Assembly: GCF_027789125.1 (NCBI RefSeq)
Contig: NZ_JAQFVF010000002.1
Location: 62,001-126,000, forward strand
Length of the DNA stretch: 64,000 bases
Direction: 5' to 3'
DNA from: Paenibacillus aestuarii
GTDB taxonomy: Bacteria > Bacillota > Bacilli > Paenibacillales > NBRC-103111
Position numbers and translations under genes: made by a program. Below are positions 53,853 through 62,806 of this stretch, in pieces; positions within the stretch are counted from its first letter, which is position 1, and each line of letters opens with the position of its first letter. The notes under the pieces were generated by a model. The model saw only the letters and a program-made list of their open reading frames with translations, was not told the DNA's origin and did no database searches.

Positions 53853-54761
53853 ATGAAGCTCGAAGACATCGATCTTGTTCCTTATATCCGCAATGCGGAT
53901 TACGCGATTCGTCCGCCTTTTCTTTTGGGCGAGCGAAATTTGCTGGACTATATTATTTTTTACGTGCAGGAAGGTGTTTTTGAAATTCAGGCTCGAGGCG
54001 AGCTGCATGTGTTCAAAGAGGGAGATCTGGCGTTGCTGCAGCCGGGGGACATCCATACGATCCGCGGGTTGAACAATACGATTAATCCGTATGTGCACCT
54101 CGATTTTTTTTATAATCCGGGTCGGGTGAACAGCTTTATTACGCTTCCCGGGCAATTGGATATGAGTGCGTACACGGCGTGGATGCAGCCTCGTATTAAC
54201 GATGCTGAAGGGTTTCATATCCCGGTCCGCCTCGAGCTTAGCCACCCGCAAAAAATGCGCGATCTCGCCCTGAAAATGATTGAAAGCTGGCAGCTTCAGA
54301 CGTTCGTCGGCAAAATGGAGGCGCATCAGCTGGCTTACGAATGGATCGGCTCCGTGCTGAAGCAGTACATGGCGCCGGAAAGCGGGTTGACCCAGGCGAA
54401 GCCTTTTTTGAACTGGATCACATCGTATTTCGCCTTCCACATCTCGGAGCCGATTACGATTGAAGATATGGCGAGGCGAGCGGGGCTCTCTCCTTCGCGC
54501 TTTACGGTGTTGTTCAAAAAGCACTTTGGCACGACGCCGCACCAATATTTGCTCAAGCTGCGGATGGAGCACGCGCAGGAGTTGCTGAAAGAAGGACAAG
54601 CTATTAAACTGATTAGCGAGTACTGCGGCTTCACGGATGTGCATCACTTTGCCAAGACGTTCAAGGCAGCAACCGGCGTTACACCGGGGAAATACCGGGA
54701 GCAGGCGGAAATTGGTCGCTTGGAAAAGAATTTTAGGACTGGTGACAGAGATCAGACTTGA
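53853..54761 (+). CDS. AraC-family transcriptional regulator
   Basis: 302 residues. The N-terminal cupin-like sensor (RGELHVFKEGDLALLQPGDIHTI) occupies about 20-150; two AraC helix-turn-helix units fill the last 100 residues (ITIEDMARRAGLSPSRFTVLFKKHFGTTPHQYLLKLRMEHA, IKLISEYCGFTDVHHFAKTFK). It starts 170 bp from the divergent GH116 gene and is probably its activator in response to a sugar. GGAGG at 53840-53844 fits the ATG at 53853; a farther ATG at 53751 has no box. Confidence 0.92.
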   Translation: MKLEDIDLVPYIRNADYAIRPPFLLGERNLLDYIIFYVQEGVFEIQARGELHVFKEGDLALLQPGDIHTIRGLNNTINPYVHLDFFYNPGRVNSFITLPGQLDMSAYTAWMQPRINDAEGFHIPVRLELSHPQKMRDLALKMIESWQLQTFVGKMEAHQLAYEWIGSVLKQYMAPESGLTQAKPFLNWITSYFAFHISEPITIEDMARRAGLSPSRFTVLFKKHFGTTPHQYLLKLRMEHAQELLKEGQAIKLISEYCGFTDVHHFAKTFKAATGVTPGKYREQAEIGRLEKNFRTGDRDQT

Positions 54762-54815
54762 TTATAATAAGAGGTTAGACGTGAATCTATGGAGGCGGGA
54801 GTGTTTTAACCTAAC

Positions 54816-55772
54816 ATGAGTAACAGTGAATCACTATACATGAATTTGCTTAAACATATCCTTGATCATGGGACAAGGAAAGAGGATCGAACAGGTACAG
54901 GAACGATTTCTGTCTTTGGTTATCAGATGCGGTTTGATTTAAATGACGGCTTTCCTTTAATTACAACGAAGCGTGTCCCATTTCGCTTGATTGTCAGTGA
55001 GCTTCTTTGGTTCATCAAAGGTGACACGAATATTCGATATTTATTACAGCACAACAACAATATCTGGAATGAATGGGCTTTTTTGAAATGGGTTGAAAGT
55101 GATGAATACGCTGGTCCGGATATGAAGGACTTTGGACTTCGCTCCCAGCAAGATCCTGAATTCAACAAGCAATACGAAGAGCAAATGGCCATTTTCAAAC
55201 GAAACATATTGGAAGACGAACGTTTTGCAGAGAGATTTGGTGATTTAGGGAACGTATATGGAAGCCAGTGGAGGCACTGGAAGACATCGCAAGGTGAAAC
55301 GATTGATCAATTACAAGATGTCATTGCGTCGATCAAAAAAAACCCCGATTCCCGCAGACTGATTGTGACGGCATGGTCGCCGGAAGATGTACCGACGAGT
55401 GCTTTGCCCCCATGCCATAGTCTCTTTCAATTCTATGTAGCTAACAATAAATTGTCTTGTCAATTGTATCAGAGGAGCGGAGACGTTTTCCTGGGGATAC
55501 CGTTTAATATCGCCAGTTATGCCCTGTTGACTCACATGATCGCTCATGAGTGCGGATTAGGTGTTGGCGACTTTATACATACCATTGGAGATGCTCATAT
55601 TTATAATAATCACTTGGATCAAATAAACACCCAGCTTAGCAGGGAGCCCAGAGATCTGCCTAGCCTGAAGCTGAACACTTCAAAAACATCGATTTTTGAT
55701 TTTGAGGTAGATGATGTCCGGTTAGAAGGATATGACCCTCACCCAACGATAAAAGCACCAGTAGCGGTATAA
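54816..55772 (+). CDS. thyA: Thymidylate synthase, long ThyA form
   Basis: 318 residues. It converts dUMP and methylene-THF to dTMP. The catalytic Cys is C200 in [14 protein letters not shown], with the dUMP Arg residues in NPDSRRLIV and a normal C-terminus (APVAV). A segment of about 50 residues (roughly 85-145) makes it the long type known from Lactobacillus casei. The gene looks clearly more A+T-rich than its neighbours, suggesting a different origin. GGAGG lies 20 bases before the ATG, an unusually long gap; a stop codon just upstream excludes an earlier start. dfrA follows. Confidence 0.95.
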   Translation: MSNSESLYMNLLKHILDHGTRKEDRTGTGTISVFGYQMRFDLNDGFPLITTKRVPFRLIVSELLWFIKGDTNIRYLLQHNNNIWNEWAFLKWVESDEYAGPDMKDFGLRSQQDPEFNKQYEEQMAIFKRNILEDERFAERFGDLGNVYGSQWRHWKTSQGETIDQLQDVIASIKKNPDSRRLIVTAWSPEDVPTSALPPCHSLFQFYVANNKLSCQLYQRSGDVFLGIPFNIASYALLTHMIAHECGLGVGDFIHTIGDAHIYNNHLDQINTQLSREPRDLPSLKLNTSKTSIFDFEVDDVRLEGYDPHPTIKAPVAV

Positions 55773-55910
55773 AGAGTGGTTTAATCATTTCGTCCGAACA
55801 ACCAGACTATAAGTGCGAAGATGGACGGAATTATAAAAGAAAGCGGAATATAGCTTTCTTGCATTTCAAGTATGGATGAGTAGACAATAATAGAAAGGGA
55901 GGTTTTGGAA

Positions 55911-56399
55911 ATGAGTATTTCCTTCATTTTTGCTATGGATCGCAATCGCGCTATTGGCCTCAATAACAAGCTTCCGTGGCATTTGCCGGCGGATCTGAAG
56001 TTTTTCAAAAACGTTACCATGGGGCACCCGATCTTGATGGGACGCAAGACGTACGAGTCGATCGGCAAGCCGCTGCCCGGGCGGCGGAACGTGATTTTGA
56101 CGCAAAATCGCGAGTTTCAAGCCGAAGGCTGCGAAATCGTACATTCCGTAGAGGAAGCCGTGCAGCAGTTTCAGGATGAGGAGCTGTTCGTCATCGGAGG
56201 GGCGGAAATTTTTCGCTTGATGGAGAACGTCGTCGATCGGATGTATATTACCTTCATCGAGCATGAGTTTGAGGCGGATACCTACTTTGGAGAAGTGGAC
56301 ATGTCCCGATGGACGCTGCTCTCCAGCGAGCAAGGTGTGCGCGACGAGAAGAACCCGTATGAGTACTATTTCCGAATTTTTGAGAGAAAGAAGGCGTAA
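55911..56399 (+). CDS. dfrA: Dihydrofolate reductase
   Basis: 162 residues, the usual chromosomal length. It regenerates tetrahydrofolate consumed by ThyA. The N-terminal signature IGLNNKLPWHLPADLKFFKN has the active-site acid D28; NADPH-contact segments include GRKTYESIGKPLPGR and IGGAEIFRLM. AAAGGGAGG precedes the ATG. It follows thyA by 138 bp, with no strong terminator between them, and the next gene starts 3 bp after the stop. Confidence 0.95.
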   Translation: MSISFIFAMDRNRAIGLNNKLPWHLPADLKFFKNVTMGHPILMGRKTYESIGKPLPGRRNVILTQNREFQAEGCEIVHSVEEAVQQFQDEELFVIGGAEIFRLMENVVDRMYITFIEHEFEADTYFGEVDMSRWTLLSSEQGVRDEKNPYEYYFRIFERKKA

Positions 56400-56402
56400 T
56401 CG

Positions 56403-56663
56403 ATGAAATATTTTGCCGTACTGCTGCCGATGAAGGATGAAGAGCTGAGCAAGGAGCATCGTCCGGCTCACCTGGCATATCTCGAAGCCCGTAGAAGCGA
56501 AGGTAAAATCTTCGCCAATGGCCGGTTTGTGGATGGCTGGGGCGGACTTGTCATTTATAAGGCGGAGTCGTTCGAGGAAGTCCAAGCCATTGTTGAGGAA
56601 GATCCGTACGTGAAGCTGGGAGCGAGACATTGCGAGATTCATGAGTGGGATCTGGTGATGTAA
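56403..56663 (+). CDS. YciI-family protein
   Basis: 86 residues of the YCII-like fold (MKYFAVLLPMKDEEL, HRPAHLAYLEARRSEGKIFANGRF, VEEDPYVKLGARHCEIHEWDLV). The conserved His is in RPAHL and the Asp in EEDPY. Members are small dimeric ferredoxin-like enzymes or chaperones with no agreed substrate. It is coupled to dfrA with a 3-base gap and shares the terminator at 56668. Confidence 0.88.
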   Translation: MKYFAVLLPMKDEELSKEHRPAHLAYLEARRSEGKIFANGRFVDGWGGLVIYKAESFEEVQAIVEEDPYVKLGARHCEIHEWDLVM

Positions 56664-56667
56664 GAGC

Positions 56668-56706
56668 AAAAAGGAGCTAAGCAGTGTGCCTGCTTAACTC
56701 CTTTTT
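56668..56706. terminator. Terminator after the YciI gene
   Basis: AAAAAGGAGCTAAGCAG pairs with CTGCTTAACTCCTTTTT, with a five-base loop. Confidence 0.88.
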
Positions 56707-56731
56707 GTTTTCCGCTTTAGACATGCTGCGA

Positions 56732-56806
56732 GTGAGGGTGGCCCGCTCTAGCGCGTCCTATCCGCGTTAGGCCACCGGCGCCGCGTCGCTAGTCCGCGCC
56801 ACTCAC
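56732..56806. repeat. GC-rich nested inverted repeats
   Basis: GGTGGCC at 56737-56743 can pair with GGCCACC at 56770-56776, while GTGAG plus GTGGC at 56733-56742 can pair with GCCACTCAC at 56798-56806. The two pairings compete. The segment lies between convergent genes. Confidence 0.5.
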
Positions 56807-56821
56807 CAGCGCTGCACCATG

Positions 56822-57448
56822 CTACGCTCGTTTCTTCACGAGCGATACGATCAACGCCAGCGCGCCGAGCACGAGCGCCGCGATGGACAAGTACAATGGC
56901 GCGCTCGACGAAGCCGCGCCGGCGCCGGCACCGCCCGAGGCAGCGGTATTGCCGTGGCTGTCCGTCGCAGCGCCGGCCGCCTTCGGCTTAACTGCGGTCA
57001 CGGACGCAGGCTTGTCCGAGCCCTCAGCGCCAACCCATTCCACAACGCTGCCGTCCTTGTAAGTCTGGTAAGCCTTCCAAACGATTTGCGTTGCCGCATC
57101 GGCAACCTTGCCCTGCATATTGAAATCGCCGAATTCCGTGCTCGATAATCCATCGCCGGTCGCCGTCCATGTGACGCCGGTAATTTTGCCGGAGGCATCT
57201 TTAGCGAGTGCATACGTCCAGCCCGGCTTCGGCTCGAAGCGGGAGATCGTCACGGAATCAACCGGAAATTTCACTTCTACTTTAACAGTCGGCACATCTT
57301 TCTCAGTGGGTACACGAACTGTAAATTTCTCGTAGCTTCCTTGTGTCGTGCTGTTAGGCATTACGGTAACATGCGCGCTGGCGATGCCGGCAAGCAGCAT
57401 AGAGCCCGCGAGCATAACTCCAAGATTGAACATCAATTTTTTCAACAT
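56822..57448 (-). CDS. YcnI-like (DUF1775) copper-binding membrane protein
   Basis: 208 residues. The signal peptide ends ASA just before HVTV, leaving an N-terminal His; in YcnI this His and a Trp (here likely in PKPGWTY) bind Cu(II) as a mono-histidine brace. The DUF1775 domain spans about 26-150, then an Ala/Gly-rich linker and a C-terminal transmembrane helix (LYLSIAALVLGALALIVSL) ending in KKRA. The start at 57448 follows AAAGGGGAC. It lies just after a NarL-type two-component pair on the same strand. No CopC/CopD partner is visible. Confidence 0.9.
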   Translation of the reverse strand: MLKKLMFNLGVMLAGSMLLAGIASAHVTVMPNSTTQGSYEKFTVRVPTEKDVPTVKVEVKFPVDSVTISRFEPKPGWTYALAKDASGKITGVTWTATGDGLSSTEFGDFNMQGKVADAATQIVWKAYQTYKDGSVVEWVGAEGSDKPASVTAVKPKAAGAATDSHGNTAASGGAGAGAASSSAPLYLSIAALVLGALALIVSLVKKRA

Positions 57449-57539
57449 ATTAAAATAGTCCCCTTTCGAATCAGCTACTATCATCATGTCCATGATATGG
57501 GACTCTCAAGCAAAATAGTATGACTCGACTGGGCTATTT

Positions 57540-58217
57540 TTAGATCAGGTTTTGTCCTTTCCGTGTCAATCCGAACTTCACGGCAAAGGCGGTGAGCTGC
57601 ACGCGATTTTCCAGCTGGAGCTTTTCCAGGATGTTTCTCATATGGTTTTTCACCGTATGCTCTGAGATTAGCAGCTGTTCGGCAATTTGCCGATTGTTGC
57701 AGCCATCGGCGACATAAGCGGTGATTTCCTGCTCGCGTGCCGTGAGCATGTTCGGATGCGGCCCTTCTGTTTGCGACCGGGACGGGGATCGGAAGCGCTG
57801 GAAAAGCTTGTCCGCCATTTGCCGGGCGATTTCCGAGTTGTCGTCCAGCAGTGCATGCAGATACGTGAGCCATTCATCGGGATCCATATTTTTAAGCAGA
57901 TAGCCTTGGGCACCGAATTGCAGAGCGGTAAAAAGATCCGCAACGTCGTCGGACACGGTCAGCATCACGATGCGAATCGCACTGTTAAGCTGTTTGATGC
58001 GACGGGTCGCTTCTAGGCCGTTCATCGGGGACATATGAATGTCCATCAGGACCACCTCAGGGTGTAACTCTTCACATAAGAGAAGCGCTTCCTCCCCCGA
58101 GCTTGCTTCGCCGATGATGTAAAAGCGCGGATCGGACTCCAGCATGCTGCGGATCGCTTTGCGGGCCAGCGGGTGGTCATCAGTGATCAGGATCCGGTAA
58201 GGCTGCTGCGTTGACAT
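57540..58217 (-). CDS. NarL-family response regulator
   Basis: 225 residues. The receiver domain shows ITDDHPLARKAIRSML, the phospho-acceptor Asp in VVLMDIHMSPMNG and the Lys in YLLKNMDPDEWL. The C-terminal LuxR helix-turn-helix is complete (LTAREQEITAYVADGCNNRQIAEQLLISEHTVKNHMRNILEKL). Both the ATG at 58217 and a TTG 6 bases upstream fit the AAGGAGG site. The kinase gene ends 15 bp upstream, so the two make one operon. The YcnI gene follows after 91 bp. Confidence 0.92.
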   Translation of the reverse strand: MSTQQPYRILITDDHPLARKAIRSMLESDPRFYIIGEASSGEEALLLCEELHPEVVLMDIHMSPMNGLEATRRIKQLNSAIRIVMLTVSDDVADLFTALQFGAQGYLLKNMDPDEWLTYLHALLDDNSEIARQMADKLFQRFRSPSRSQTEGPHPNMLTAREQEITAYVADGCNNRQIAEQLLISEHTVKNHMRNILEKLQLENRVQLTAFAVKFGLTRKGQNLI

Positions 58218-58232
58218 AATCAATCTTCCTCC

Positions 58233-59042
58233 TTATTGATAATGATGAGCAGACAAGCGGATTTCGGTTCCCGCAACGCGGCCGCCCTCACGAATAGAAG
58301 CGAGCGTAAGCTCAGCCGACAGCTCTGCCGCTCGTTTGCGCATCAGTTCGATGCCGTACCGCTTTCCGGAGATGTCGTTCTCCTGCAGCCCGCAGCCGTT
58401 ATCTTTCATTTGCAATTGCCAGGATGCAGGGTTGGCCTCCAGAATAATGGAAGCTCGGGTTGCGCCGGAATGCTTGCGGATGTTGGTGAAGCCTTCTTGT
58501 ATAATGCCGAAAAGCAGCACCTCATCTGCTTGTCCGAAGCTGTCTTCAGCGATCTGGATCTTCGTCTCCAGCTCAATCTCCGTGACCAGCTGCCAGTCGC
58601 GAAGCCACTTGTGCAGCCGCAGCGCGAAGCCGTGGCCTTCCACGGGCGGCGTCCGCAAATTATAAATCGCTTGGCGCAGCGAATTGTCAATCTCGGCGAC
58701 AGCCGCTTTGGCTTCCTCCACATGCCCTTGCTTCAGCTTGACATTAAGGAAGAAAAGCGTCTGCGCCAAATCGTCGTGGAGCTCACGGGCCAGCCGCTCG
58801 CGCTCCTCATAGACCGCCCGCCGGGCTTCGCCTGCGGCCAGCTTCTCATTGTTGCGGTTAATATTATGAAACATCCAGGAAGCGAACAAGTAGGAGAGCA
58901 GGAAGGTAATAACCGTGATCGTGAAATTGCCGGCCTCCATCGTTAAATAATTGAGCAAAAACTCATGGCGAATGTATTCAAAGCCGCCAATAATTAGTAC
59001 CGGCGCTAAAATGGATAATAGCTTCAGCATGCGCAGCGACAT
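58233..59042 (-). CDS. NarL-type sensor histidine kinase
   Basis: 269 residues. Two membrane segments lie at about 8-27 and 38-60, with only a short exposed loop between them, so sensing probably occurs in or near the membrane. The HisKA_3 phospho-acceptor is in RERLARELHDDLAQTLFFL, and a minimal HATPase follows (EVLLFGIIQEGFTNIRKHSGA, DNGCGLQENDI, YGIELMRKRAAELSAEL). It pairs with the regulator 15 bp downstream. The signal is unknown. Confidence 0.9.
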   Translation of the reverse strand: MSLRMLKLLSILAPVLIIGGFEYIRHEFLLNYLTMEAGNFTITVITFLLSYLFASWMFHNINRNNEKLAAGEARRAVYEERERLARELHDDLAQTLFFLNVKLKQGHVEEAKAAVAEIDNSLRQAIYNLRTPPVEGHGFALRLHKWLRDWQLVTEIELETKIQIAEDSFGQADEVLLFGIIQEGFTNIRKHSGATRASIILEANPASWQLQMKDNGCGLQENDISGKRYGIELMRKRAAELSAELTLASIREGGRVAGTEIRLSAHHYQ

Positions 59043-59156
59043 GAGCGATCAGCTCCTTTGTAGTCGATGATTTTGGGCATGGTTCCTATTATAGCAGGAT
59101 CAGAGTTGGTTATCCTTACAAAACATTCCACTCGATCTTTTCATTTATGCACACGT

Positions 59157-59184
59157 GTGCTACATTATTAATAAATCGTAGCAC
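59157..59184. promoter_or_regulatory. Inverted repeat before the metal permease gene
   Basis: GTGCTAC at 59157-59163 and GTAGCAC at 59178-59184, spaced by 14 AT-rich bases, lie 16 bases before the start codon. Spaced inverted repeats of this kind are used by nickel regulators, but no regulator is encoded here; it could also form an RNA hairpin near the ribosome binding site. Confidence 0.5.
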
Positions 59185-59200
59185 GAAATGAAGGGGGCTG

Positions 59201-60235
59201 GTGACAAGGATGTGGAAAATGTTGATGCAGGAGAAGAAAAATTGGGCCGGATACGTAGGTTTTGTTATTCTTCTGCACGTTTTAGGGGTTATCGGACTGT
59301 ACAGTGTGGCCAAAACGGCGCCTGCTTTCTGGGGCATTGGCCTTCTTGCCTATACGCTGGGCATGCGGCACGCGTTTGACGTGGACCATATTGCTGCTAT
59401 CGACAACACGGTGCGGAAGCTCGTTCAGCAGAAGAAGAATCCGCTAGGTGTGGGCTTCTATTTCTCGCTCGGCCACTCCTCCGTTGTGTTCCTGATGGCT
59501 ATCGCGACGGCAGTCTCCGTCAAATGGGCGGAGCGCGAATTACCATGGCTGCAGAGTTATGGCGGTGTGATCGGGGCTTCTGTATCCGGGCTGTTCCTAG
59601 TTCTGATCGGCGTTCTGAATTTGTTCATTCTCATTAACTTGTATCGTTTATTCCGCCAATTCCGCAACGGTGAACATAAAGATGATGAATTCGAAGAGCT
59701 GCTGCAATCCAGAGGTTTGTTCGCCAAAATGTTGAAGCCGTTATTCGCTTTCATCGGCAAAAGCTGGCACGTGTACCCGCTCGGCTTTTTGTTCGGCCTG
59801 GGGTTTGATACGGCCAGTGAAATCGCCCTGCTGGCGATCTCGGCCAATGCGGCCAAAGAAGCGATCCCGTTCATCGGTATCATTTCATTGCCGCTATTGT
59901 TCGCTGCCGGTATGAGCTTGTTTGACACTGCAGACGGCATGTTCATGACCAAAGCGTACCGCTGGGCATTCCACACGCCTGTGCGCAAGCTTTATTATAA
60001 TTTGATAGTGACAACGCTTGCTGTTGTGGCGGCGCTAATTATTGGCTTAATTGAGCTGGGGCAGGTTCTTTCGGAGAAGATGGGCATGGAAGGCGGCTTC
60101 TGGACTTGGCTGCAGGAGCTGAATTTTGGCATCTTGGGCTACATCTTAGTCGGGCTGTTTGTCGTAGCGTGGATTGTCTCAGTAGGCATCTGGAAATGGT
60201 TTAAAATCGAGGAGCGCTGGAGCGCTAAAGCATAA
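59201..60235 (+). CDS. NiCoT-family nickel/cobalt permease
   Basis: 344 residues with about eight transmembrane helices. The family signature HX4DH is seen as RHAFDVDHIAAIDN in the second helix, and the later motif GFDTASEIALLAISA is also present. These permeases import Ni2+ or Co2+ at high affinity. Urease, hydrogenase and cobalamin genes are not in the window, so the metal is unclear. Two starts are possible: GTG 59201, close to AAGGGGG, or ATG 59210, 12 bases from it. An inverted repeat lies just upstream. Confidence 0.9.
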   Translation: MTRMWKMLMQEKKNWAGYVGFVILLHVLGVIGLYSVAKTAPAFWGIGLLAYTLGMRHAFDVDHIAAIDNTVRKLVQQKKNPLGVGFYFSLGHSSVVFLMAIATAVSVKWAERELPWLQSYGGVIGASVSGLFLVLIGVLNLFILINLYRLFRQFRNGEHKDDEFEELLQSRGLFAKMLKPLFAFIGKSWHVYPLGFLFGLGFDTASEIALLAISANAAKEAIPFIGIISLPLLFAAGMSLFDTADGMFMTKAYRWAFHTPVRKLYYNLIVTTLAVVAALIIGLIELGQVLSEKMGMEGGFWTWLQELNFGILGYILVGLFVVAWIVSVGIWKWFKIEERWSAKA

Positions 60236-60241
60236 GACATT

Positions 60242-60285
60242 CGCGGTAGCTGAGGGTCAACGGATCTGAGGCTATCGCTTTTTTT
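60242..60285 (+). terminator. Terminator of the permease gene
   Basis: GCGGTAGC at 60243-60250 pairs with GCTATCGC at 60271-60278 (one G-U pair), followed by seven T. Confidence 0.75.
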
Positions 60286-60292
60286 GTGTTAC

Positions 60293-60310
60293 TTTACAAA
60301 AGAATGTAAA
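60293..60310. promoter_or_regulatory. Palindrome TTTACA-N6-TGTAAA upstream of phnC
   Basis: TTTACA at 60293-60298 and TGTAAA at 60305-60310. It resembles parts of PhoP-box half-sites but as an inverted rather than direct repeat. It lies about 100 bp before phnC and may be an operator for the phn genes. Confidence 0.4.
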
Positions 60311-60406
60311 ATTTTGATAAAGCAAACAAGTGAAAAAGGATTTTGACGAATTTTGTGGAATTAATGTTGTTGCCATTTGAAACTATTTATAGAAAGTGGG
60401 CCTTGT

Positions 60407-61180
60407 ATGATTCAGTTTCAGCATATTTCCAAAGTATATCCTAACGGTACCGTAGGTTTGAATGACATCAATCTGACGATTCATCCCGGGGAGTTCGTGG
60501 TGATTGTCGGCCTGTCCGGCGCCGGGAAATCAACGCTGCTGCGTTCGATTAACCGCCTGCATGAAATTACCGACGGCCAGATTCTCATTGACAGCAAATC
60601 AATTACGAAAGCGAGCGGTGCCGATTTGCGCCGGATGCGCCGGGATATCGGCATGATTTTCCAAACATTTAATCTGGTGAAAAGATCCACTGTACTCCGC
60701 AACGTACTGTCCGGACGGGTCGGTTACCACTCGACTTTGCGCACGATGTTCGGCTTATTCCCTAAGGAGGACGTTGAGCTGGCATTGAAAGCGTTAGAGC
60801 GTGTCAACATCCGCGAAAAAGCTTACTCGCGCGCGGACGAGCTGTCCGGCGGCCAACAGCAGCGCGTATCGATCGCAAGAGCGCTTGCGCAAGAGGCGAA
60901 AATCATTTTGGCGGACGAGCCTGTAGCGTCCTTGGACCCGCTGACCACCAGACAGGTCATGGACGATTTGAAGCGCATCAATACAGAGCTCGGCATCACG
61001 ACGGTGGTGAACCTTCACTTTATTGACTTGGCACGCGAATATGCAACGCGCATCATCGGCCTTCGCGCAGGCAAAGTTGTCTTCGACGGCCCGGTATCCG
61101 AAGCGACAGATGAGAAATTCGCCGAAATCTACGGACGCGCCATTCACAAAGACGAGCTGTTGGGGGTGCAGGAGGGATGA
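60407..61180 (+). CDS. phnC: Phosphonate-type ABC transporter, ATP-binding protein
   Basis: 257 residues. Walker A is [11 protein letters not shown], the signature LSGGQQQR, and Walker [13 protein letters not shown]; the PhnC-type middle ([34 protein letters not shown]) fits the family of phosphonate, phosphite and similar importers. The ATG at 60407 follows AAAGTGGG. Its stop overlaps the permease start by 4 bp. The substrate-binding gene is not in this operon but convergent at 63260. Confidence 0.92.
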   Translation: MIQFQHISKVYPNGTVGLNDINLTIHPGEFVVIVGLSGAGKSTLLRSINRLHEITDGQILIDSKSITKASGADLRRMRRDIGMIFQTFNLVKRSTVLRNVLSGRVGYHSTLRTMFGLFPKEDVELALKALERVNIREKAYSRADELSGGQQQRVSIARALAQEAKIILADEPVASLDPLTTRQVMDDLKRINTELGITTVVNLHFIDLAREYATRIIGLRAGKVVFDGPVSEATDEKFAEIYGRAIHKDELLGVQEG

Positions 61181-62751
61181 GTTCGGCAACTTTCAAAAGA
61201 CCTCCTCGTACGAAGCTGTATATTTCACTCATCGTTTTAGTTTTATTTTTAATTGGTAGTATTTACCAAACAGAAGCGACACTCACGAAGCTGGTGTCCG
61301 GAACACCAGAGATCGTCAAATTCATCGGCGAGATGTTCCCGCCGGACTGGGCCTTCTTTGCTGATATTTGGAAGCCAATGGCGGAGACGCTGCAAATGTC
61401 AATACTCGGTACGGTCATCGGCGCCTTGTTCGCCTATCCGATGGCCTTGCTGGCTGCGCGCAACGTCACGACGACGCCATGGCTGTTCTATCCGGCACGG
61501 CTGATCATGAACTTGATCCGCACGATTCCGGATTTGCTGTATGCCGCTTTGTTCGCTGTGCTAGTCGGATTCGGTCCTACAGCAGGTACGCTGGCACTCA
61601 TTTTCTTTACGTTCGGGATTCTTTCCAAATTGGCTTTTGAGTCTACGGAAGCGATCGATCCTGGCCCGCTTGAGGCGATGACGGCTGTCGGCGCAAACAA
61701 GCTGAAGCTTATCCGCTTTGGTGTGATTCCACAGGTAGCGCCTACGTACCTGGCGCACTTACTGTATACGTTTGAAGTCAGCATTCGCGCATCGTCGATT
61801 CTCGGCTTGGTCGGCGCAGGCGGTATCGGCTTGCTGTTGAAAAATACGCTCGACCTTTTCCGCTACGATCAAGCTTGTGCGATTGTCATCTATACGCTGC
61901 TGGTCGTTGTCATCATTGATTTGGTGAGCACGCGCTTTCGAAACTACTTGCTCAAAGGAAGCGCCAAGCCGCTGTCACCTTCCCGCACGCGTCTGTATAC
62001 GCTGCTGGGCTGGATCGTTGTGCTGGCGCTGATCGTCTGGTCGTTGACCGGTCTGGAGCTAACTGGCATCCAGCCGACGACATGGGTGTTGATGAAATCC
62101 ATGTTCAAAGGGTTGACGCATCCGGACTGGGCTTATGTGTATATCCCTGAAGGCGAAGACTTGCTCCGCTCCTTGCTGGAGACCTTGTCGATCTCCTACT
62201 TGGGTAACTTTGTATCGGCGATTGTCTGTATACCGTTCGCTTTCTGGGCGGCATCCAACATGAGCCGCAGCCGTTATGTGTCCGGTTCCGGGAAGGTCTT
62301 CCTGAGTATTGTACGCACAATACCAGAAGTGATCATGGCGCTGATCTTTATTAAAGCGGTCGGTCCAGGGGCATTTGCCGGTGTTATGGCGCTCGGTCTT
62401 CACTCGGTCGGGATGCTTGGCAAGCTGTATGCGGAAGCAATCGAGAACATGGATATGGGGCCTACAGAAGCGATGACGGCGGTAGGAGCCAACATTTGGC
62501 AAAAGATGGCTTACGCCGTTGTGCCGCAGGTCATACCGGATTTTATTTCTTACACGCTGTACAGGTTCGAAATCAATGTCCGCTCGGCTACGCTGCTCGG
62601 GATCATCGGTGCCGGTGGGATCGGTACGCCGCTCGTCTTTGCGATCAACGCTCGCCAATGGCCGCGGGTGGGGATAATCATTATCGGGATCGTCATTACC
62701 GTCTCGATTATCGATTACATTTCGGGCACGCTCCGTAAACGAATCGTATAA
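61177..62751 (+). CDS. phnE: Double-length phosphonate ABC transporter permease (PhnE-PhnE)
   Basis: 524 residues, about twice the usual PhnE length. Two complete permease units are present in one chain: each has its own ABC-contact EAA loop, [25 protein letters not shown] in the first and [25 protein letters not shown] in the second. Similar phrases ([12 protein letters not shown] and [12 protein letters not shown]) mark the start of each core. One gene therefore supplies both halves of the channel. It overlaps phnC by 4 bp and ends in a strong terminator. Confidence 0.92.
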   Translation: MSSATFKRPPRTKLYISLIVLVLFLIGSIYQTEATLTKLVSGTPEIVKFIGEMFPPDWAFFADIWKPMAETLQMSILGTVIGALFAYPMALLAARNVTTTPWLFYPARLIMNLIRTIPDLLYAALFAVLVGFGPTAGTLALIFFTFGILSKLAFESTEAIDPGPLEAMTAVGANKLKLIRFGVIPQVAPTYLAHLLYTFEVSIRASSILGLVGAGGIGLLLKNTLDLFRYDQACAIVIYTLLVVVIIDLVSTRFRNYLLKGSAKPLSPSRTRLYTLLGWIVVLALIVWSLTGLELTGIQPTTWVLMKSMFKGLTHPDWAYVYIPEGEDLLRSLLETLSISYLGNFVSAIVCIPFAFWAASNMSRSRYVSGSGKVFLSIVRTIPEVIMALIFIKAVGPGAFAGVMALGLHSVGMLGKLYAEAIENMDMGPTEAMTAVGANIWQKMAYAVVPQVIPDFISYTLYRFEINVRSATLLGIIGAGGIGTPLVFAINARQWPRVGIIIIGIVITVSIIDYISGTLRKRIV

Positions 62752-62765
62752 GCGCTTCGCGCAAA

Positions 62766-62806
62766 AGAAAGAACCTAACGGTTTAATGGCCGTTAGGTTC
62801 TTTGCT
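62766..62806. terminator. Bidirectional terminator after phnE
   Basis: AAAGAACCTAACGG at 62768-62781 pairs with CCGTTAGGTTCTTT at 62790-62803; it also closes the convergent small gene. Confidence 0.9.

Noticed and set aside
53820..54647. A 275-codon minus-strand frame opposite the AraC gene
   Set aside because: It is rich in Arg, His and Gln with no motif; the plus-strand protein has a full AraC domain.
55781..56068. Minus-strand frame with a hydrophobic C-terminus (ending IVWLFGRND) between thyA and dfrA
   Set aside because: The hydrophobic end looks protein-like, but there is no start with a ribosome binding site and most of the frame lies opposite dfrA. It might be a remnant tail; I do not call it.
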